Source: Girardinichthys multiradiatus (lineage: Eukaryota > Chordata > Actinopteri > Cyprinodontiformes > Goodeidae). From it: DNA of 64,000 nt. The position numbers and the translations under genes are program-made. This document shows positions 12,378 to 24,135 of the stretch, in pieces. The DNA is taken from the NCBI RefSeq assembly GCF_021462225.1, contig NC_061808.1, positions 24,465,119 to 24,529,118 on the forward strand, written 5' to 3'. The notes under the pieces are model-generated. The model was not told the DNA's origin. It did not search any database and was given only the letters and a program-made list of their open reading frames with translations. The number at the start of each line of letters is the position of its first letter. Within the stretch, counting starts at the first letter, position 1.

Positions 12378-13376
12378 GCCTTTCAAAAGTATTCACACTT
12401 CTTTAGTTTTTCACATTTTATATTGTTTCAACAGCAAACTTCAGTGTATTTTATTGGTGATTTAATGCGATGGATTAACGAACTGTAGCAGAAAGAAACC
12501 TCATGGTTTTTAAAATGTTCTACAAATAAAATTTGAGAAAGTGTGTAATGCATTTGTATCCTCACAGATCCCTGTTCAATTCATCATATGAAAATGAAAG
12601 GAGTACAGCAGAAGTGCAGTCCTACCAAGATGTGGCCATCCATCTAAACTGCATGGATGGCCATGCAAACTGCAAGCAGAGTGTTAATTAAAAGACCCTA
12701 CCAATAGGTCTATGCTAAGTCTGGATGAGATGCAGAAATTCTCAACTCCAGTTGGAGATTCTGTCAAAAGGACAGCTATAAGCTGTGCAGTCAACACATC
12801 TTTCTTCATGGAAGATTGGAAGGAAAAAACACAGCTTAATGTAATCCATGAGAAGCCCTCTTTCCAGTTTGCCACAAGCTATATCGGGAAAAAAACATCA
12901 TGTGGAAGAATGTGCTTTGGTCAGATGGGACCAAAATGGAAATTTGGTGCTCACATGCAAAGCAGTATTTGTAGCATATATATCACCCCAAACACACGTG
13001 GTGCTGGCAGCACCATGCCAAGGGGTGTTTTTCTTTAGCAGGGAGAGAAATGCTGCTCAGAGTTTATGGGAATGAGGATGGATGGAGCTAAAAACACGGT
13101 AGTCCTGAAATAATACCTGTTCGAGGCAGCAAAAGACTTTGGTTGCCATTATAAGGTCTTCTATGACACATACCTTGAACATAAAACCAGAGCTGCCATG
13201 GATTTTTTTGGATCAAAGTGTGTTTATTAATATACTTAAGTATCTTTATGTGTTAGAATAGCCCAATTATAATCAAGCTGTGATATATTGGTCTATTACA
13301 TAAAATCCCAATAAAATACATATGTGGCCATAATTTAAAAAAATAGTTAAACAATAACATTCAAAGTGCTGTATTT
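12378..13376 (+). mobile_element. decayed Tc1-like transposon, plus strand
   Basis: The left terminus reads TTTCAAAAGTATTCACAC, followed by a TTTTTCACATTTTATATTG block and TATTTTATTGG. Degraded inverted matches to these (CCCAATAAAATACAT) lie near 13308. Between them a broken transposase is legible in several frames: WSDGTKMEIW at about 12911-12945, then a stretch matching the family GGGSIMLWGCFS region and GRMDGAKNTVVL at about 13070-13110. Frameshifts are frequent. It ends about 270 bp before the mdga2 Ig exon. The same family occurs inverted at 37130-38095 and as fragments at 28640, 56840 and 62262. Confidence 0.75.
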
Positions 13377-13646
13377 TATTTCTTTTAGTTTAAGCTTTTT
13401 AAACAAAACTAACTCTTGGTGATTTATTTTCTACATTTTATTTACCTGGAAATATTTCAATATTATAACATCAAAGTTGAAGTTTGGGTGAAAGGACTTT
13501 AAGTTTTATTCATAGAAATTTATTTCCCCTGCTCATTCCAAGAACTGTACCAACTTCTCCATCACCCACACCTACTTCCTCTTCATTCAGTGCTTTTGTC
13601 ACTGTCAAAAGTTTCCTGAGTTTTTTTTTTTCTCTCCACCACTCAG

Positions 13647-13919
13647 ACCCTCCTACAGTGGAGCCTGTTCACATGGAGGTCCGTCAGGGTCTGGGGAGGC
13701 CAGTGGTGATGACCTGCAGAGTGCTGCGAGCTCACCCCTCTCGAGTGTTGCGGTTTGAGTGGCTGCTTTCGAACCGCCTGCTCCATGCCGGAGCGTTTGA
13801 CCCACACAAAGATGAGACAGAGTACACAATCCGCAGCCTGAATCGTGAAGGCTGGGGCGAGTACACGTGCAATGTCATCAATGAGGCCGGAACAGGCAAA
13901 TGCACGTTCCAGGTTACAG
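13647..13919 (+). CDS. mdga2: mdga2 exon encoding the last (sixth) Ig-like domain
   Basis: This internal exon is 273 nt, phase 1 at both ends, so it is a symmetric Ig-domain cassette. A long pyrimidine tract ending in CTCAG precedes it and a GTAAGG donor follows. Its translation begins DPPTVEPVHMEVRQGLGRP and has the Ig hallmarks: first Cys in VMTC, Trp in RFEW, and YTCNV with the second Cys, ending FQVTG. MDGA proteins have six Ig domains, a fibronectin-like domain, a MAM domain and a GPI anchor. They act at the neuronal surface, where they bind neuroligins and block neurexin binding. The exon joins cleanly in phase to the exon at 36796, giving the [12 protein letters not shown] junction expected in the family. 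The MDGA2 assignment rests mainly on the next two exons. The start could alternatively be 13659 (a second AG, 12 nt downstream, in frame). Which teleost mdga2 paralogue this is cannot be decided here. Confidence 0.9.
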
Positions 13920-13967
13920 GTAAGGCTTTTATGTTGGTTTCTTGCAAAAGATGCACATCCATCTAGT

Positions 13968-14215
13968 TCATCTTTACGTCTAATCCATTGATCTGTTTAC
14001 ATCCGTCAACTTCTCCATTTCCCAGCCATGATGCCGTCTGTCCATTGACCCATCAGTTTGCCCATCAGATCATCTGTACCTCCACCCATTAGTTTTTTAA
14101 TCTGCATAACCATTGTTCAATCAATTCATCAATCCAGCTCTCTAGCCATACCTCCATCCATATGTCCATTCTTCCAATGATGTGGAAGTCCATTCACTCA
14201 TCTTTCTGTCATCCT
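13968..14215. repeat. degenerate CATC/CCAT-rich simple repeat
   Basis: Immediately after the Ig-exon donor, the plus strand has many imperfect CCATC, CATCC and CATT motifs over about 250 bp. It looks like an old (CCAT)n-type microsatellite that has decayed. No coding potential is seen. Confidence 0.55.
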
Positions 14216-15340
14216 TCACAGTCTGCAGAATTTGCATTGTCCAAATTTGAAGCCTGGTCAAACTACAATTTTCTGGTTCAAATTCTGTATTTGTATAATG
14301 AAGTTAGTCCAAATCTTAACTGAAAAATCTGGAAACTTAGATCTGGAAAAGTATGGAATGTCAGAATAAAAAAATGGGTTCTTCCAGCAACCTCTACCAG
14401 AGATATAGTTATTTGGAAGGACAACAACATTTGCCCAGGGTTTCTAACGCCACTAGTAACTGATGGTTAAAATGGTCAGAAGGTCTGCCACCAACCTCTG
14501 CTCTTCAACAGGTTTGTGCTGCTTTGATTATTTGAGGATTTCATTTGTTTGAATTTTTTCATTTTGCCAATGGCAATTGCTTCTCCCCATACATCTGCTG
14601 GTTCTTTGACAAACAAAACCTCACAGTGAGACCTGATCTGAGACTGTATTGGCTGATCTATAGGCTGACCTTTAGTTGCCTGTCAAGGCTCGATCCTGTA
14701 AGCTCTTATGTTGGTTTTCAGTTGTCCTCGCAGTTTTCATTTTTCAGCACAATTGCCATTATGTTTCGGAAACTGATGTGCATGTATTTTTGTTATTTTT
14801 TCTCCACCTCAGTTTGCGGCTAATTTGCTATTTAAAAAAATGTGGTTGTTCACTGCAGGGAAAGCAGTGATTTTTATCTCTTTGCCACAGGGAACAAAAT
14901 GTGTCCAGGACAGTCTAGATCTATCAAAGTTTTCTAAGTATGCACCTGATGGCTAATGATCATGCCTAAAGTTCTAGACTATTGAGATAACTGTTCTTGT
15001 TTTTCTTGGGTGACGTGTAGAAAAAAAAGTTCTGATGTAGAGTTGAGGTTATTTAAGATAATTTCGTAGATAAACTTTAATGTCTATGTCCAGTGTCTGT
15101 GGGGGTTTTTTGGTACATGGGTTTCATCAAATAGGACTTTTGATAAGTAGCATTGGGTCCCATTAAATAATTAAGCATGGGGCATTCAACATAATTAGCC
15201 TTCAGGTGTAAGTGAATTGATTATCTGAATCTACAAATTTCATAATTATTTATATTTTCTTTATTTTTTTGTGACAGAAATCAGTCAATCTTCTTAAGAC
15301 TTTCCATTATTGGAAATTGTCCAGTCAGAAGTAACAGTAT
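14216..15340 (+). other. mdga2: mdga2 intron segment, no feature identified
   Basis: Ordinary AT-rich intron. Open frames at 14545-14870 are Phe/Cys-rich, lack motifs, and overlap each other in different frames. No mobile-element termini were recognised. Confidence 0.5.
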
Positions 15341-15472
15341 CAAGTCAAGTCAAGTTTATTTATATAGCGCTTTTCAGCAACAAGGCACTCAAAGCGCTGT
15401 ACATGAGGAAGAGCATTACAATGAAAATCAAACACAGAAAAACAAATCAAATGACACTAATAATCCTTGGGA

Positions 15473-15815
15473 GTTACTGGTAAGAGCTGGCTCTAATCCA
15501 ATCTTTCTAATAGAGGTAATTAGCTCATTAAGTCCTCTGTGGTCAGGAATTCATCCTGTGCTAGAAGAAAAATGATAATATTAATCCTTGAGGTCGCTGG
15601 TATGAGGCAGTTGTGGTCCCATCATTCAAATAAGCTGGGTCACTGGTATAAAACAGTTTTAGTCCAAACTTTTTAAATACTAATAATGTTTGCCTGTCAC
15701 TGGTATGATATAGTTGTAATACAATCCTTTTAGGAAATCTAAAATTATCTGGTCATTGGTGTAAAAACAGCTTTAGTCCAAATTTTCAAATACTAATAAT
15801 ATTTGGCTTTCGTTG
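15473..15815. repeat. degenerate tandem array, about 46-57 bp units
   Basis: The phrase GGTCACTGGTATAAAACAGTT or a close variant recurs at about 15473, 15592, 15638, 15696, 15751 and 15805. Most copies are followed by a TTAGTCCAA and an AATACTAATAAT motif. Spacing is 46-57 bp where consecutive. Units are strongly diverged. Confidence 0.6.
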
Positions 15816-16333
15816 GTAATCCTACTGAGAAATCTGAATATCTATGAAAGGTAATGAAAACACACATTTAGGTAGATGTTAAAAGAGACCACATTAGGTA
15901 AGAAGAGGGAAAACAATCATATTTCACACTTTATCCTTAACAGGATACAGTTTGAGATTGCAAAAACAAAGCTCAGCACAAAGAAGCAACATATATACAA
16001 AACAACATCATGCAGGGGATCCGGTGAAGGCAGTGTGAAGGGGTGCATATGTTTCTCTTGAGTATGCGTGTGTGTGCATGTGAGTGTGTGCAAAGTAAGT
16101 CTGTGAAGCACTGTCACAAAGGCCATTGTCCTTGATGATGTTCATCAACCGGCCGTACAGTTCTGAGCAGGTCCACAGATGTCCTCAGGGAAGGGATTGG
16201 GCAGAGAGAGCAGAGCATCATGTTTACATAACTTCCAGGAGAAGTTGAAGATAGCCAACCATCAAGGCCCTGCAGGGGAGCCAGATTCAGAAAAACGACA
16301 ATTATTTGGGTTAGGCTTACTCTTAATTTTCCG

Positions 16334-16732
16334 TCAGCCTTGAGAGTTTCGCTGGTGCTTCTCAAAGGCGAATCCAAACAGCCAAATTCCAGGTTCTTTC
16401 CGCCAGATCTGAGCAAACAACTTCTCCAAAATGTATACCATTTCACCCCTGAGTCCAGGAACCGCAACCTGCTTGCGATCCTGTGTAAGGATCACATCCA
16501 GTCTGCGATTCAGCTCACGTAACATCTCAGTCTGAGTGTTGATCGCTCTGCAGATCCCATCATACATGCCAGGCAGCCTTATAATGGCCAGAACAGCTGC
16601 TGATGTTTTCCTAATGCCAGCTCCAAAAAGCAGAAATTCTGTTATCAAACATCCAATTGTGTACACATCTTCGACGTCCTCGACTGACATTATTGACAAA
16701 CACACAATTCTCCACTTCTGCCAGGAGTCCAT
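16334..16732 (-). CDS. unidentified 132-codon ORF in repeat context
   Basis: The minus-strand frame starts MDSWQKWRIVCLSIMSVEDVE and contains a hydrophobic segment, IGCLITEFLLFGAGI, at about residues 26-40. A charged, possibly helical stretch follows (MLRELNRRLDVILTQDRKQ, about 69-87). I do not recognise a family. The ATG context (ACACAATGG) is unremarkable. It lies upstream, in the same orientation, of a LINE-like 3' tail at 15341, so it may be the small ORF of a non-autonomous element. No splice sites or host exon evidence were seen. It could also be chance. Confidence 0.3.
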   Translation of the reverse strand: MDSWQKWRIVCLSIMSVEDVEDVYTIGCLITEFLLFGAGIRKTSAAVLAIIRLPGMYDGICRAINTQTEMLRELNRRLDVILTQDRKQVAVPGLRGEMVYILEKLFAQIWRKEPGIWLFGFAFEKHQRNSQG

Positions 16733-16850
16733 TGTGTATCCAGAGAAAAATAGCCCGTCCGGGCAAGAGGGTTCCCTTCACCCTGTCTTCTTGTCTTCTT
16801 CCATTATTTTGACTTCATTGCATCCCTGATGGCTATGTCAAATTCTTCAA

Positions 16851-19368
16851 TATATTTTAAGATTTTCTTGAAATGTGATGATGGCAAAAATATGTATTCG
16901 CATTTTGTTGTTATTTTTCTTCCTCTTTTTCTAGACTAAGTAAACTTGTTTAGTTATTTATTATGGTTGTATATCTGCACTGAAAGGCTTGCGTATTCCT
17001 TACTCCTTGTACTTGTTACAATAACAATAAAGAATCCGAATGTGAATATATATTGTTCACTTGTGACTTAGTTTAATATTATGCATCTGGGAGAGTCGTG
17101 CATTAGATTTGATATCAAAAGGGTCAAAGACAATCTGCACTTTGATTCCATGAGTATCAAAGTTCTACGAAAACACTCTCTGGCAATTATTTAACACCAT
17201 ATCTCAAGAACAGAACAGGAAATTGAGATATTATTTCCTACTACATTAGATGATGAGCTTGTGACACCAATAAACCATAGATATATTGTAGAAGGTATTA
17301 AAACATCAACGTTTCACAATTTGTTGAAGATTTTTAGCAGCCTTGTACTTGAAACACTGTTTCTTGCCATGATGACCATCTTTTCCAAATGTAAGGTTAG
17401 GAGTCAGGGGTCAGAGGGAAGGGATAAGGATTTTCTTTATTTTCTTGGTACGTGCAGATGTGGATGTAAACTGTAGTCCAACAGGTTGATGGAAGTGTGA
17501 AGTCTGTATTCTTTTTACTTCATGTGCTAAATGTCCATCTTTGAGTTGGTTGTTATGATAGGACCAAATGAGTCTGGCCACACTGAGTGACCGCAGGACC
17601 TTTGACCAAGGTTTCAATCTCCCAGATCTCCCATTAGAAACAAGAGCTGTAGGGTCACAGAATGGGTATTTGTCACTTTAATCCTTTGCCGTATGGTTTT
17701 CTCTCTTTTTTTATTTTCTTTCTATCTATCTCTTGCTGCACTCTAATCTTTCATTTTCTGTACTTTGTGCTGCTTTTCTGAACCTGTTTGTTTTGTTCCC
17801 ATTTTTCTGGGTCCTCTTTTTAAGGTTCTCCTGCAGCTTGCTGTGAAAAAAAGTAGATGGACAGTCACCTGTTTCACATAAATCAGTCATTCCTGGTGAA
17901 CCTGGTAAAGCAGGGAGACAGAGGCAGATAGTTCCCTCCAGACAACAGTTTTTCTAAAGTTGGCTTAAGATTTGCCTGATATTTCTAACCTCTTCTTCCT
18001 ACTTTCCTACTTCCTACATTCCCTTTCCTCCCCTTTTATCCTCTTTTCCTTCCACAACGCATTGCTTCATTCCTCCTGCCCAATGCTCCAGATTCCTACC
18101 ATCTGGACTCAGTAGCTGCCAAAGTTTATGAAGGCTCTTTTAGTAACCCCCAGAGTGCAGGAGCATAGTGCAGAAAATCCACTTAGGTTCCCTCCATCAT
18201 CTGTGAAGTCTGCCATACCCTGTTTCCTTACCCTCAGTTCTTAGTCTTGAGGATTTTTCAATTGTATCTGAAACATAATAGCTATTATATGAGCACCACT
18301 GTGTGTGGCTGAAATGAATAATATGCCGTAGAATGATAGAAGAAGTGCTTCCTTAAAATAAGTTTATCAAATGTCTGTTTTGGCTAATGCGGTTTGCTGA
18401 AATATTAGTTTACTCACTCTGCGGAGACCATCTCAACAGATATTATCTCACCCTGCATTTCTAATTTTCTTGGGCTGTGCTGATGTGTAATAAACATATC
18501 AGTCAGGAGTTCTTGCCCTCGGCCATTCGACTTGCACTCATCATACCATGTGCAACATATTTGTTTCCATGTCTTGGACCTATATAAAAACTGTCACCCA
18601 GAAAAAGTAAATTGTACCAACGGAGAGCGTTTGTGCATGTGCATGGATGCCCATGTTTCAAGCTATTGGGACATCTGTGAGTTGGCTGTAATGGCCAAGT
18701 TGGCCATTAAATTGTGCCATGGGATAGGCTCCTTTGAGGGATGTAATGTGTACCACTGAGCTTTGGCATGGGCCCTCTGCCATTGGAACCCTGAGTTTTT
18801 AGCAAATGCTCTCCTCTGAGGAGCAGAATGGGGCAGAGAATTGCCTCTCAGTCTTTGAATGATCACACTGTTGTTTTTTCTCTGTTTCCATTCCGGTCTG
18901 ATGCAGTTGATGATTAATGCCCGACTCCCCTGTCCAAAGCCAGCAAATGTTTTCTGATGCAGCAGCTCTAGAGTGAGATGCAGGTTGTGAAATACACATA
19001 AGTTTAAGTTTGAGTTTATTTTACTAAATGTTGATTAGGCTTACAAAAGCCTATGGCCAGCAAGGTGAGATATAAGTTTAGTGTATAGTGTGAGTTTGCA
19101 TCCTAAATCTTATTCCTAAAACGATTACAGCAACAGTCAGAGTTTTAAAGTTTCAAACCTTAAAAGTTTTCTTTAAGTGTACCATAATGTGCTGTACTAT
19201 TCATACAGTGTCTCCCATTTTATGTCAATAAACATTTTCATAAGAAATCCATATCTTAAACAATCATAGCCAATGACTGACTTTGTAAATTGCTTTTTTT
19301 TTTTGTACTATCAAGAAGAACTACAAAACAACTGTCATATAACACTTGTCTTTTTTATTTTTACAATT
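16851..19368 (+). other. mdga2: mdga2 intron segment, mostly featureless
   Basis: At 16998-17040 the text GTACTTGTTACAATAACAATAAAG resembles the 3' end of a fish retroelement in plus orientation, but nothing upstream supports a body. The stretch 17040-19368 holds only short unsupported open frames and a pyrimidine-rich tract at 17700-18080. Confidence 0.45.
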
Positions 19369-20956
19369 TAGGTGCTGGTCATAAAATTAGAATATCAAGA
19401 AACAATTTATTTATTTCGGCAATTCCTTTCAAAAAAGTGAAACGTATATTATGTTCATTCATTACACACAGACTGATAGATTTCAAATGTTTATTTCTTT
19501 TAAATTTGATGATTATAAGTGACAACTAATGAAAACCCCAAATTCAGTATCTTAGAAAGTTAGAATATTACTTAAGACAAATACAAAAAAAGGATTTTTA
19601 GAAATGTCGGCCAACTGAAAATTATGAACATGAAAAGTATGAGCATGTACAGCACTCAATACTTAATTGGGGCTCCTTTTACCTGGATTACTGCAGCAAT
19701 GCGGCATGACATGGAGTCAATCCGTCTGTGGCACTGCTCAGGTGTTATGAGAGCCCAAGTTTCTGTCATAGTGGCATTCAGCTCTTACCTCTTCACAATA
19801 CCCCATAGATTTTCCATGAAGTCAAGGTCATGCGAGTTTGCCGGCCAATTAAGAACAGGGATCCCATGGTCCTTAAACCAGGTACTGGCAGCTTTGTCAC
19901 TGTGTGCAGGTGCCAAGTCATTTTGGAAAATGAAATCTGCATCTCCATAAAGTTGGTCAGCAGCAGGAAGCACGAAGTGCTCAAAAACTTTGTGGTAGAT
20001 GGCTACGTTGACCTTGGACCTCAGAAAACACAGTGGACCAACACCAGCAGATGACATGGCACCCCAAACCATTACTGACTGTGGAAACTTTACACTGGAC
20101 CTCAAGCAATGTGGATTCTGTGCCTCTCCTCTCTTCCTCCAGACTCTGGGACCTTGATTTCCAAAGGAAATGCAAACTTTACATTCATCAGAGAACATAA
20201 CTTTGGACCACTCAGCAGCAGCCCAGTCCTTTTTGTCTTTAGCCCAGGCAAGACACTTCTGACACTGTCTCTTGTTCAAGAGTGGCTTGACACAAGGAAT
20301 GCGACAGCTGAAACCCATGTCTTGCATACATCTGTGCGTGGTGGTTCTTGAAGCACTGACTCTTGCTGCAGTCCACTCTTTGTGAATCTCCCCCTCACTT
20401 TTGAATGGGTTTTGTGTCACAATCCTCTCTGGGGTGCGGTTATCCCTCTTGCTTTATAGAATATACACTTTATTCTACCACGTTTTCCTTCCCTTCTCCT
20501 CTCTATCAATGTGCTTGGACACAGAGCTCTGTGAACAGCCAGCCTCTTTAGCAATGACCTTTTGTGTCTTGCCCTCCTTGTGCAAGGTGTCAGTGGTCGT
20601 CTTTTGGACAACTGTCAAGTCAGCAGTTTTCCCTATGATTGTGTAGCCTGCAGAACTAGACTGAGAGACCATTTAAAGACCTTTGCAGGTGTTTTGAGTT
20701 AATTAGCTAATTAGAGTGTGGCACCAGGTGTCTTCAATATTGAACCTTTAAGTTCAATTCTAATTTCTGAGATACTGAATTTGGGGTTTTCATTAGTTGT
20801 CACTTATAATCATCAAAATTAAAAGAAATAAACATTTGAAATACATCAGTCTGTGTGTAATAAATGAATATAGTATACAAGTTTCACTTTTTGAATGGAA
20901 TTACTGAAATAAATCCATTTTTTCATGATATTCTAATTTTATGACCAGCACCTGTA
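19369..20956 (-). mobile_element. Tc1-like transposon with ~200-bp TIRs, inactive
   Basis: The left end TAGGTGCTGGTCATAAAATT mirrors the right end AATTTTATGACCAGCACCTGTA; the left end has lost two bases. The inverted match continues for about 200 bp on both sides (for example AATGAAAACCCCAAATTCAG near 19529 against its complement near 20770). TA flanks the element as expected for Tc1/mariner. A broken transposase is read on the minus strand between the arms. Confidence 0.88.
19648..20672 (-). pseudogene. Tc1-like transposase, frameshifted and deleted
   Basis: The N-terminal part (20672-20475) reads GKTADLTVVQ and CSQSSVSKHI, a paired-like helix-turn-helix. The catalytic part (20420-19785) has VMFSDECK with the first Asp, FQNDLAPAHS with the second Asp, and FMENLW with Glu. 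There are 34 residues between the second Asp and the Glu (DD34E). A frame break separates the two parts near 20460. A stop after GIVKR at 19785 is followed by the displaced C-terminus ending near 19648 (TPEQCHR, then SMSCRIAAVI). The usual SPDLNP motif reads SHDLDF. The copy is inactive. Confidence 0.85.
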
Positions 20957-23900
20957 TTTCAGACTGACTAGAGAAAAGCATTTAAAGTTTCACAGCCTAC
21001 ATGTAGAAGCCCTTGACATAAAAAACACAGAAGGTAGCATCCTGGATAATCTTTGAATCTCCAGAAAACTTTACAGCACAGTGAAAACTACAAAATAAAC
21101 ATAAATGGATGCTCATACAATGTTTAATAAACAAAGTTCTAAACATCATTGAATACATTAACCCCCATTTCCTGTCGGATTACGGCGAATAAAGGCCACT
21201 TGTTCCACAAAAAAATATAAAAAAATAAAAATAAAAAAATAAATCATATCTGGTATTTAAGATCAGATATGTAATATGTGTATCCCATATTACAACCTTC
21301 AATACATGCAAATTGTACTGCCCATGAAAATCTATATCAGACTCCTTTCATTGTTGTAGCCTTTTTAAATATAATTAATTACTGGATACAAATCAGTTCC
21401 CTTTTTGCATTATATTTTTTTATTTTAACATTTTATCCTACTGATTTTATTTTTAAGGATAACAAACAATAATTTTTGAACAATGGTTTCTGTACAGTGC
21501 TAAATACTTTAAAATACTCCTGGCAGAGGAGAACATGACATCAACAATATTAAAATGCTCATGCATTTTTAATTGTCTGAGAATCAGATTAGTTAGCTTT
21601 GGATGTTAGCATAAGTATGCTAACTAAACTGTTTACATGCTCTGTCTAGGTTCGGTGCATTCTGGTCTATTTTGACCAATGTATCAAAAACAGCATCTGG
21701 TCCCCATTTTTCCTCTTTTGTCCTGTGCAACTTCTTCTGGCTTTCTGTTACAAACCAGAGATCAATGAGCAAACAGTTTGGATTGCTTAAATACTCTGAC
21801 AGTAGATTTAGTTTTGTTATTTTTTTATTATTTTGTTTTGTTTTATTTTAATCTAAATTAACACAGTGTTTTACTGGTCTTTCAGTGTAGCAGTTTGTAA
21901 TGATTAGATTGCTTCTCTGCTGTTCATTTTTTTATTAGTGATATTGATGCAACTTTCATGTTTCGTTTGGCTCTTTTATGTATGTTTCGAAAAAACATTC
22001 TGAGCATTTTCATTTTGTACAGTTTATTTTAATTTCCTGTCTTTTACGAAGTTCAAGGACTACATAGATTTTACTTTGAAACCTATTCATTCAATTTTTC
22101 TGAAAATATATTCTAAAGACCTAATCATTCTCTTTGGTGGTTTTATGTAACACTTGTTTTTGTGTTTAAAACCTGTGACCAGTTCACACACAGTTTTCTT
22201 GACCCCTGCACCACGCTACATGCTAAAAACACTGCACCTCAAAGAGCATCTCTGATACTTATTGGCCATGTTAATCAGAATATGCAACATTCTCTTTTCA
22301 GAGTAAATAGGAAGTCTATAATAATGTTTTTTGCTTGAAGGACAGACATTCTGTTGAACCATTTCTGCCGTGTTCTCCTTATTTAATATTGCATTGTATT
22401 TTTGTTCTGTTGTTTCTCTAAATTAGTAAAATTATCTCAAGGTTTCTCACTCTAGAATAGCCAGTTTCCACTAAGGACTAGTAAGAGAAGAAGAAATATG
22501 TCAAAGAACAAGAAATAAACTTGACAAATAAAAGTAATTATTTCAGTTTATCTCTATTTTAATTTTAAAAATATGTTAGTATTTCTCTGTCAACACAGCA
22601 GAATGCAGGAGACCCAATATAGTTTCCCTTATATATTCTGTTTTTATTCTATTTTTTTTTTTTTTTGCCCTTGTGTGTTTTTATTTGCTTCCCTGTGCAT
22701 CTAAAAGTTAATGCTACTTCTGCAATGCAAACTTCTAAACGTTGTACCACCACAGCTACTGCAGTACAATGTTTTCCTGAAGATGAAAACACAAATATTA
22801 AACCCTTAAAAAGGAAAAATAAGTCTGCAAATAAGGTCAGCTTCTTGCCTGAAGGTCTGTACTGAGCTGTTATGAATCACTGCATTGGTTATGGTGTTAT
22901 AAACAGGATTAAAAAAAATCAATTAAGCCCTCTGTGCTTTATGTTTGATGTCTCCCACCCAGAGTTACCCATTTCAAGCAGCCTAAGTGGGTTAGGTAAT
23001 GTGCTTTACCACACATAATGTGTGATTAGGAAGTCGGTCCATTTCACTTTATTGTACATTATATTCGAATGAATTTCAAAGAAAGAGTCCTGACTATGCT
23101 CCAAGAAATGTATTTTTGATATATTTTTCCTCTAAATGGCAAGAGGTAAACAAGAAAAGATTGGTATATAACCTGGGTTACTAGGAATGTCAGGAACAAT
23201 ATACATTTGTGCAATATAGGACTGATTCACGCATTCCTGAAACAGAGTCTCTGCGGGATTCTCTGAGTCTGTTTAATTAACCTTTCTTCACTTTTGCTCC
23301 GCAACAAATTACAGCATCTTCTTTTCCTTTCGAGCACTATCTGTCACTATCTTCTAGGCAGGCTTATATAACACTTGCTGTACAGTGTGCTGTAAACACA
23401 GCTGGCTCAATGCAGCAAAACAGAGCTTAGTGAGGTGCAGACTGTAATTATCTCCACATTTGGTTTCTTTTTCTTTTGCTGAACGTGTTTATTTTTGTTT
23501 GTGCATGTGTGTGTGCTCTTCTTGTTCAGAGCATGTGTGACGGCGTCATATATCCGTTTTATCAGTTAGCTTTAATCAGCAGAAGACCAACAATGACCTG
23601 TGGAGGTGTATTTCTTACCTAAAACTAAACAATGAAGTATCTGTATATAAATTACTTTGTTTGATGATCAGTACAGTTTATTTTGCCAGTGCCTTTTTGT
23701 TTTCCTATCTGAGTGATTTTATCAAGATGATGAATGAATGTTATTTTCTTTTGCATCGCTGTTTCTTCCCTTCGTTTTTATTTTAAATACCTCTATCCAT
23801 GTAAAGGCCAAGTGATCTGCAACAGGCTGCCCAAAGCATCATTAAGCTGATTTATTGTCTAAAATGCAGAACAAAATCCACTGTTTGTGCAGCTTTGACT

Positions 23901-24135
23901 TGTTGGGTTATTAGGAGAATTGATTAAACCATTTAGAGGCTGCAGGAAATATTAAATCTTGTAATTTTCAATAATTATGTATGGAGTGTTTGGTTGTTTC
24001 AGCTGTATTCAAAGAATTGATGGAATTCAGTGTTATCAACTTCTTGGTTTTTCAAAATCAAAACGTGAATGACACATTTGAACACCTGCAGTTAGTACAG
24101 ACATTTTTCAGTTGCTTTTATGGGCAGAAAACCTC
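20957..24135 (+). other. mdga2: mdga2 intron segment, no feature identified
   Basis: AT-rich sequence with poly-T runs (for example near 22655) and A/T simple-repeat patches near 21220. No element termini or conserved coding were seen. The 66-codon frame at 22665 is unsupported. Confidence 0.5.

Larger units (their letters stand above)
15341..16850 (-). mobile_element. unclassified teleost repeat with LINE-type tail, minus orientation
   Basis: At 15341-15420 lies the widespread fish repeat tail AAGTTTATTTATATAGCGC, then AAGGCACTCAAAGCGCTGTAC. In other fish repeats this motif is the 3' end of an element read on the minus strand. Upstream on the minus strand are a degenerate tandem array (15473-15815) and then a 132-codon open frame (16732-16334). 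I infer one element of about 1.5 kb, but its left boundary and class are uncertain. Confidence 0.4.

Noticed and set aside
15341..15420. SINE or tRNA-derived element
   Set aside because: No A/B box promoter or tRNA-like head was seen; the TATATAGCGC motif is better explained as the tail of a longer LINE-type repeat.
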